Source of the DNA: Clostridia bacterium
Lineage (GTDB): Bacteria > Bacillota > Clostridia > Oscillospirales > Acutalibacteraceae
NCBI GenBank assembly: GCA_017409475.1
Contig: JAFQSP010000003.1
Span: forward strand, 62,001 to 126,000
Length of the DNA stretch: 64,000 bases
Reading direction: 5' to 3'
This document shows, piece by piece, positions 58,849 through 64,000 of this stretch (position 1 is the stretch's first letter; each line of letters opens with the position of its first letter). A program made the translations under genes and the position numbers. Below the pieces are notes generated by a model. That model was not told the DNA's origin, searched no databases, and was given only the letters and a program-made list of their open reading frames with translations.

Positions 58849-59718
58849 ATGCAGATTTCAAATTCACAGAGAGCAAGAATACTTGTTCACGCTTTGCCGT
58901 ATATTCAGAATTATAATGGCAAAATTGTTGTAATTAAATATGGCGGAAATGCCATGATAAACGAAAAGCTAAAGGATTCGGTAATCCGTGATATTGTACT
59001 TTTATCCCTTATCGGAGTAAAGGTTGTACTTGTACACGGCGGTGGTCCCGAAATTACCGAAATGCTGAATAAAATCGGCAAGGAAACCGAGTTTGTTGAC
59101 GGACTTCGCGTAACTGATAAAGAAACTGCCGAGGTTGTTCAAATGGTCCTTGCGGGTAAAATTAATAAGGGTCTTGTTAATCTTATTCAGTTAAAGGGTG
59201 GCAAATCAATCGGTTTATCAGGTCTTGACGGACATATGATTGAAGCCGAAATGAAGAATGAAAAGCTCGGCTTTGTCGGTGATATTAAGAAGATAAACGT
59301 TGAGCCGATTGTTGACGTTTTAGAGCGTGGTTATATTCCCGTTGTATCAACCGTTGGTTGCGATAACGAGGGTAACGTATATAACATTAACGCTGATACT
59401 GCGGCAGCTAAAATTGCCGGCGAATTAAAGGCGGAAAGTCTTATTTCGCTTACCGACATCAGCGGTATATTAATGGATAAGGACGACCCTTCTACACTTA
59501 TACCCGAAATTTCGCTCAGCTATGCCGAACGACTTGTTGCTGATGGAATTATTAGCGGCGGTATGATACCGAAAATGGAATGTTGCACTAACGCGATTAA
59601 ATGGGGAGTTAATAAGGTATTTATAATTGATGGACGTGTTCCGCATTCTATTCTTATCGAAACTCTTACCGATGAAGGTATTGGAACAATGTTCAAAAGG
59701 GATGATTCTGATGAATAA
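58849..59718 (+). CDS. argB: Acetylglutamate kinase
   Basis: This 289-aa kinase phosphorylates N-acetylglutamate. It has VVIKYGGNAMIN, VLVHGGGPEITEML, KINKGLVNLI and NINADTAAAKIAGEL, the amino acid kinase motifs. The N-terminal extension (residues 1-20, QISNSQRARILVHALPYIQ) is that of the arginine-sensitive hexameric type, so feedback inhibition by arginine is likely. It overlaps argD by 8 bases. Confidence 0.97.
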   Translation: MQISNSQRARILVHALPYIQNYNGKIVVIKYGGNAMINEKLKDSVIRDIVLLSLIGVKVVLVHGGGPEITEMLNKIGKETEFVDGLRVTDKETAEVVQMVLAGKINKGLVNLIQLKGGKSIGLSGLDGHMIEAEMKNEKLGFVGDIKKINVEPIVDVLERGYIPVVSTVGCDNEGNVYNINADTAAAKIAGELKAESLISLTDISGILMDKDDPSTLIPEISLSYAERLVADGIISGGMIPKMECCTNAIKWGVNKVFIIDGRVPHSILIETLTDEGIGTMFKRDDSDE

Positions 59719-60877
59719 AATTACGGAAATTGATAAGGAATATGTAGCCGATACATATGCACGGTTTCCTCTTGAATTAGCAAGCGGAAAGGGCTCTCTT
59801 TTATATGATACTAATGGAAAAGAATATATTGACCTTGGTACCGGAATTGCAGTAAACACCTTTGGAGTTGCCGATGGTGAATGGGCTAATGCTGTTTCAG
59901 ATCAGGCATCCAAGCTTTCCCACGTATCTAATTTGTATTATAGTGAACCTTGCGCAGTTCTTGCTGAAAAGTTGTGCTATCGTACCGGAATGAAAAAAGT
60001 CTTTTTTTCGAATTCGGGAGCCGAAGCCAACGAATGCGCTATAAAAACCGCACGTAAATATGCTCAGGATAAAAAGGGTGAGGAATATTACAATATTATC
60101 ACCCTGAAAAACAGTTTTCACGGACGTACTGTTACCACCTTGGCGGCTACCGGTCAGGATGTTTTTCATACAATGTTTAATCCGCTTACCGACGGATTTT
60201 TATACGCTGATGCAAATGATATTGAGTCTGTAAAGGCGCTGGTTAGCGGTAATAAATGCGCGGCTATAATGTTTGAGGTCGTTCAGGGAGAGGGTGGCGT
60301 AATGCCGCTTGAACCCGAATTTGTAAAGCAGCTTGCCGAAATAGCCGAAAAAGAGGACATTTTACTCATAGCAGACGAGGTTCAAATCGGAAACGGTCGT
60401 AGCGGAATGCTGTATGGTTATATGAATTACGGAATTACCCCTGATATTGTAACTACTGCAAAGGGACTTGCCGGTGGGCTTCCGCTTGGTGCAACTCTTT
60501 TTGGCGAAAAGACAAAGAATGTTTTAACTAACGGAACACATGGCTCGACATTTGGCGGAAACCCGATTTGTTGCGCCGGTGCAATTAATGTACTTGATCG
60601 AATTGATGATAACCTTCTTGATGGAGTTCGCCAAAGGTCAAAGATTATCATTAGCGCACTTTCCGGTACAGACGGCATAAAAGCAATCAGCGGAATGGGA
60701 CTTATGCTTGGTATAGAAACCGAAAAAGACGCAGGAGAAGTTGTTTCTGAATGTATGAAAAACGGCGTTCTCGTTTTAAAGGCTAAGAATAAGGTTCGTC
60801 TTCTTCCGGCGCTTAATATTCCTATTGATTTATTGATAAATGCGCTGGAAGTTTTAAAAAATGCTTGCAAAAGCTGA
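59711..60877 (+). CDS. argD: Acetylornithine aminotransferase
   Basis: This 388-aa PLP enzyme makes N-acetylornithine. It has DTNGKEYIDLGTGIAVN, FFSNSGAEANECAIKTARKY, FEVVQGEGGVMPL, LIADEVQIGNGRSG and TTAKGLAGGLPLGA with the PLP lysine. DEVQIGNGR replaces the more common DEVQTGVGR. ATG 59711 overlaps the end of argB and has AAGGGATGA upstream. Longer frames inside argB are rejected. Confidence 0.95.
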   Translation: MNKITEIDKEYVADTYARFPLELASGKGSLLYDTNGKEYIDLGTGIAVNTFGVADGEWANAVSDQASKLSHVSNLYYSEPCAVLAEKLCYRTGMKKVFFSNSGAEANECAIKTARKYAQDKKGEEYYNIITLKNSFHGRTVTTLAATGQDVFHTMFNPLTDGFLYADANDIESVKALVSGNKCAAIMFEVVQGEGGVMPLEPEFVKQLAEIAEKEDILLIADEVQIGNGRSGMLYGYMNYGITPDIVTTAKGLAGGLPLGATLFGEKTKNVLTNGTHGSTFGGNPICCAGAINVLDRIDDNLLDGVRQRSKIIISALSGTDGIKAISGMGLMLGIETEKDAGEVVSECMKNGVLVLKAKNKVRLLPALNIPIDLLINALEVLKNACKS

Positions 60878-60889
60878 AAGGGAACTGTT

Positions 60890-61873
60890 ATGAATTTAAA
60901 AGGTAGAGATTTTTTAAAATTGCTCGACTATACAAGCGATGAAATTGAATATTTAATCGACCTTGCCGCCGATTTAAAGACAAAGAAAAAGGCAGGAATT
61001 CCCCACGAAATCTGTAAGGGAAAGAATGTGGCACTTATTTTCGAAAAAACGAGTACAAGAACTCGTTGTGCATTCGAGGTTGCTGCTCGTGATTTAGGTA
61101 TGGGCTCGACCTATCTTGATCCATCAGGCTCTCAAATCGGTAAAAAAGAAAGCATCGCCGATACGGCAAGAGTACTTTCGGGAATGTATGACGGAATTGA
61201 ATATCGTGGCTTTGGTCAGGAAATAGTCGAAAAATTGGCCGAATATGCCTCTGTACCCGTTTGGAATGGACTGACCGATGAATTTCACCCTACTCAAATT
61301 CTTGCCGATTTCCTCACAATAAAAGAGAAATTCGGCAGGTTAAAGGGCATTAATTTCGTATATATGGGCGATGCTCGGTTCAATATGGGTAATTCGCTTA
61401 TGGTCGGCTGTGCAAAAATGGGACTTAATTTTACAGCTTGTTCACCAAAAAAGTATTTTCCGAGCAGCAAGCTTATTGCTGAATGCGAAAAAATTGCAAA
61501 AACAACCGGTACAGTTCTCAAATTTGAGGAAGACCCGATTGTCGCAACAAAGGGCGCTGACGTAATTTACACAGACATCTGGGTTTCCATGGGTGAGCCT
61601 GTCGAGGTTTGGTTAGAGCGTATAAAAGAGCTTTCACCTTATCAGGTTAATATGCAAATCATGAAAAACGCCGGAAATAATGCAATTTTTATGCATTGTT
61701 TGCCATCGTATCACGATAAGAATACAGTTATCGGAAAAGAAATGTGCGAAAGGTTTTCACGCGATTCAATGGAGGTTACAAACGAAGTGTTTGAGGATAA
61801 ATGCTCGGTTGTATTCGACGAGGCAGAAAACAGAATGCACACAATAAAGGCAGTAATGGCTGCAACACTTTAA
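60890..61873 (+). CDS. argF: Ornithine carbamoyltransferase
   Basis: This 327-aa enzyme makes citrulline from ornithine and carbamoyl phosphate. It has [15 protein letters not shown] (carbamoyl phosphate), [14 protein letters not shown], and MHCLPSYHD (ornithine binding). It closes the arg operon, so argGH and carAB must lie elsewhere. A strong terminator follows 4 bases after the stop codon. Confidence 0.96.
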   Translation: MNLKGRDFLKLLDYTSDEIEYLIDLAADLKTKKKAGIPHEICKGKNVALIFEKTSTRTRCAFEVAARDLGMGSTYLDPSGSQIGKKESIADTARVLSGMYDGIEYRGFGQEIVEKLAEYASVPVWNGLTDEFHPTQILADFLTIKEKFGRLKGINFVYMGDARFNMGNSLMVGCAKMGLNFTACSPKKYFPSSKLIAECEKIAKTTGTVLKFEEDPIVATKGADVIYTDIWVSMGEPVEVWLERIKELSPYQVNMQIMKNAGNNAIFMHCLPSYHDKNTVIGKEMCERFSRDSMEVTNEVFEDKCSVVFDEAENRMHTIKAVMAATL

Positions 61874-61877
61874 TATT

Positions 61878-61912
61878 AAAAAGCAAGACAGTTCGCTGTT
61901 TTGCTTTTTTTG
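61878..61912 (+). terminator. Terminator of the arginine operon
   Basis: A 14-bp stem with one wobble (61878-61891 with 61896-61909) and a UUCG-type tetraloop runs into a T tract. Confidence 0.9.
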
Positions 61913-61927
61913 TGTCTAAATAAATAT

Positions 61928-61969
61928 AAAATCAGCGTTTTGAAATTTTTCAAAACGCTGATTTTTTTT
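61928..61969. terminator. Bidirectional hairpin between argF and the repeat-protein gene
   Basis: A long stem (61928-61945 with 61948-61965; the innermost pairs cannot form because the loop is only two bases) with T-run on the right and A-rich left flank lies 20 bases after the minus-strand stop. Confidence 0.8.
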
Positions 61970-61989
61970 GTTAAGTTATAATACCGAAA

Positions 61990-64000
61990 TTAAAAATCGA
62001 AATCTTCGCCTTCTTCAATTCCTGTGTCAATGTTACCTGAAGTAACAGTTGAGGCGGAATATACATCGGTATAAATTGTAACATATTCGCCATTTTCCAT
62101 ATAGGTCAAATATGCTCTGAGGTAAACAGTGATGGCAGTGCCTTCTCTCGATGAAAGTGTCATTCTCATTTGACCGTTAGGTGTGTTATATGTTGCTGCT
62201 TTGCTACGTATAGCGCCACCGATATTTTCAAGAGTCATAGAGTCAGCAAGATTTACGTTTGATGTGTAAATTACACCTGATTCAATGAATTTTACGCTAT
62301 CAGGAACCGTACGCTGAGCAAGGAATGAAACCTTTTTACCATCTTCGACAACAGCAGTATCGGTAATTGCTACGATTGGCTTTGCTGTTACCTCGTTTTC
62401 AATAATGATAGCTATAACGTCTACGTCAGCACCAACAAAGAAGGTGTAAATTTCAGCGTAGCTGATAACTTCGTTTCTCTCATTTGCCCAACCGCCGAAA
62501 TACTCGTTTTCGCCGAGAATAAGCTGGTCAAAGTGAAGCGTAATTTTATCGTTATAGCTGTATTCACCTGTATGACCTTCGTCATCGGTTGAGCCAATTA
62601 CGGTAACATTGTACTTTTTACTGTTAACAACAGCATTTGCAGTGATTACAATATCTTCGTTAACGTTGATTTTAGCGCCCGCACTAAACAATTCTTCGTT
62701 AACAAGCCAGCCATTGTAAGTATATCCAAATGAAGTGGGGAGAGAGGGGAGCGTGATTTCGCTACCTTTTGTTACAGTAATAGTAGAATTTATTTCATTA
62801 GCTCTGTTTACGAAATTAACTGTAACGGATTCAACTTCGCTGTTTGCAAATACTGCTTCAACGTTGGAAACGGCAGCAAGTTTAATAGTAATCGATTCAT
62901 TGTATGAAGAAATCATATCATTTATAATCCAATATTTGAAGGTGTAACCGTCGTTTGCAATTGCTTTGAGTTCATAGTTATCACCGGCGTAATATGTTGC
63001 ATTAGCGTCAAATTCGCCGCCGTTAACTTTAACTGTACCGTTGTTGGCTGTGATTGTCAATTTTGATTCAAGAACGTAATCAAATTGAGCTGTAAGTTTA
63101 TTTTCAGACTCGATTTCGTAGTAGAAGATACTCTTATCGCTTACAAGATTATTGTTAGCATCAAACCATCCACTAAATACATAATTGTCAGCAGCGATTG
63201 CAGTTAACTTAATGTATGAACCGATTACATACTTGTCACGAGCTATATAATCATAACGTCCGCCTAAAGCATTAATATCAAATGAGTTGGCGTATTTTGT
63301 TTCAACAAAGCAGGCTTCAAGTGAAAGATTTTTTCCGATGACGAATGTGTAATCTGCTTCAAGTGAAACGATTTCGCCGTCGTTGTTTTTCCAACCCACG
63401 AATGTATATCCATTATTATCAACGGCTGAAACGGTATGTGTGTATCCAACTTCATAGAGGGTTCCGTCAACAAAAGCTTCGCCGTCCATGAGGATTGAGC
63501 CGCCGTTGGTTGCAGTGATCGAGTAATCGCAATAAATTATCTTATCAAATACTGCAATTACGTCAACGCCATCAGTGAATACTACGTGATACTCTGTATC
63601 AGTTGAAAGAATGTTTCCGTTGCTGTCCTGCCAGCTATTAAAACGATAATATGTCTCGTCATCAATTACTGCCTTAAGTGTTGCTTCTTCACCTTCATAA
63701 CGCTGAACAGTGTTGTCGAATAAGGCGCCGTTAGCGTAAATTTTGCCGCCTTCGGTTGTTTGGATATTTGAGCTGATTTCAGCACCGTTAGCTTTTAGTG
63801 AAAGGCCAATAAATTTTGCGCCACGGGCGTAGCGGCCTGATGAAGAGAATCGTACAAAGTTGATGAGCGGGGTAGTAGTAGCTCCAATTGATGAAAGAAA
63901 TGTTTCCTTGTCAATTGAATATACTTTTACGCCTTCAACACCGGAAAGGTCCCAGGTTTCGAGTTTTGAATTTGATGTACCTTTGAACAAGCGCTTCATA
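61990..64000 (-). CDS. Large repeat-containing surface/secreted protein (divergent InlB B-repeat type), N-terminus outside window
   Basis: The C-terminal ~670 residues are visible and the frame stays open at the right edge. At least six beta-rich repeats of 70-80 residues contain a glycine/tryptophan signature such as YTFVGWKNNDGE, YVFSGWFDANNN, YTFKYWIINDMI and YTYNGWLVNEEL. This is the pattern of Listeria-Bacteroides/InlB B-repeats found in adhesins and surface enzymes. The last 120 residues form a different domain. There is no LPxTG, membrane helix or S-layer domain at the C-terminus, so the protein is either secreted or anchored by the unseen N-terminal part. The ATG at 63999 is probably internal. 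Confidence 0.78.
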   Translation of the reverse strand, partial: MKRLFKGTSNSKLETWDLSGVEGVKVYSIDKETFLSSIGATTTPLINFVRFSSSGRYARGAKFIGLSLKANGAEISSNIQTTEGGKIYANGALFDNTVQRYEGEEATLKAVIDDETYYRFNSWQDSNGNILSTDTEYHVVFTDGVDVIAVFDKIIYCDYSITATNGGSILMDGEAFVDGTLYEVGYTHTVSAVDNNGYTFVGWKNNDGEIVSLEADYTFVIGKNLSLEACFVETKYANSFDINALGGRYDYIARDKYVIGSYIKLTAIAADNYVFSGWFDANNNLVSDKSIFYYEIESENKLTAQFDYVLESKLTITANNGTVKVNGGEFDANATYYAGDNYELKAIANDGYTFKYWIINDMISSYNESITIKLAAVSNVEAVFANSEVESVTVNFVNRANEINSTITVTKGSEITLPSLPTSFGYTYNGWLVNEELFSAGAKINVNEDIVITANAVVNSKKYNVTVIGSTDDEGHTGEYSYNDKITLHFDQLILGENEYFGGWANERNEVISYAEIYTFFVGADVDVIAIIIENEVTAKPIVAITDTAVVEDGKKVSFLAQRTVPDSVKFIESGVIYTSNVNLADSMTLENIGGAIRSKAATYNTPNGQMRMTLSSREGTAITVYLRAYLTYMENGEYVTIYTDVYSASTVTSGNIDTGIEEGEDFDF

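Overview
The window reads as low-GC chromosomal DNA from an anaerobic, endospore-forming member of the Clostridia (Firmicutes/Bacillota). An Oscillospiraceae/Ruminococcaceae-like gut lineage would fit, but no 16S or other decisive taxon marker is present. The grounds are the Firmicutes order of the ffh and gmk-priA-prkC-spoVM blocks, spore genes (spoVM, a SipL-like SPOCS/LysM protein, pdaB, a BofA-like protein), a complete clostridial-type Rnf complex (rnfCDGEAB), a flavodiiron protein carrying its own rubredoxin, and teichoic-acid genes. I see no rRNA, tRNA, CRISPR array, insertion sequence or phage gene. The window is ordinary core chromosome with a few unusual loci.

Layout. 1-7.2 kb (minus): cell-surface polymer genes. 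A Wzz-like chain-length protein and a BY-kinase are followed by a terminator-like hairpin, then a PHP phosphatase (CpsB), TarI/TarJ (CDP-ribitol synthesis), the TagG/TagH exporter and a truncated TagF-like polymerase. 7.3-9.0 kb (minus): ymdB and a DegV protein. 9.3-13.9 kb (plus): glycogen phosphorylase and a GH13 enzyme in one operon, then a DUF378 protein. 13.9-23.8 kb (minus): a polysaccharide deacetylase, then a flavin/redox block. This block holds apbE, a tandem-repeat lipoprotein with its own promoter, and the Rnf operon with Gx-transporter and NusG-II genes. 24.0-31.4 kb: mixed short transcription units, including a four-domain flavodiiron protein, a BofA-like protein, an HPr-kinase-like ATPase with an untethered S26 peptidase, PdaB, an oligopeptide-binding lipoprotein, and an E2-acyltransferase-like protein lacking the catalytic histidine.

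31.6-35.6 kb (plus): ylxM-ffh-rpsP-khpA-rimM-trmD, then HPr. 35.7-39.6 kb (minus): iscU-nifS, and dusB-DUF2461-rnhA. 39.7-53.2 kb (plus): a long housekeeping superoperon (yicC, remA, gmk, rpoZ, priA, def, fmt, yugP-like, rsmB, rlmN, prpC, prkC, rsgA, thiN, a 53-aa membrane protein, spoVM). It joins nucleotide supply, replication restart, translation start and end modification, ribosome assembly and Ser/Thr kinase signalling. 53.3-54.8 kb: the SipL-like spore-coat morphogen. 55.0-56.4 kb: rhaD-trmB. 56.6-61.9 kb (plus): the arginine operon argC-argJ-argB-argD-argF. 62.0-64.0 kb (minus): the C-terminal part of a large surface protein with InlB-type repeats, running off the window.

Themes. ApbE probably flavinylates RnfD and RnfG, and RnfG here has two FMN-attachment motifs. 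Convergent genes repeatedly end inside shared bidirectional hairpins. Many starts are TTG or GTG, and I placed them by Shine-Dalgarno spacing. The best candidates for something undescribed are the duplicated lipoprotein next to apbE and the HPr-kinase-like/S26-peptidase pair. Promoters and terminators are read by eye from consensus and are unverified.
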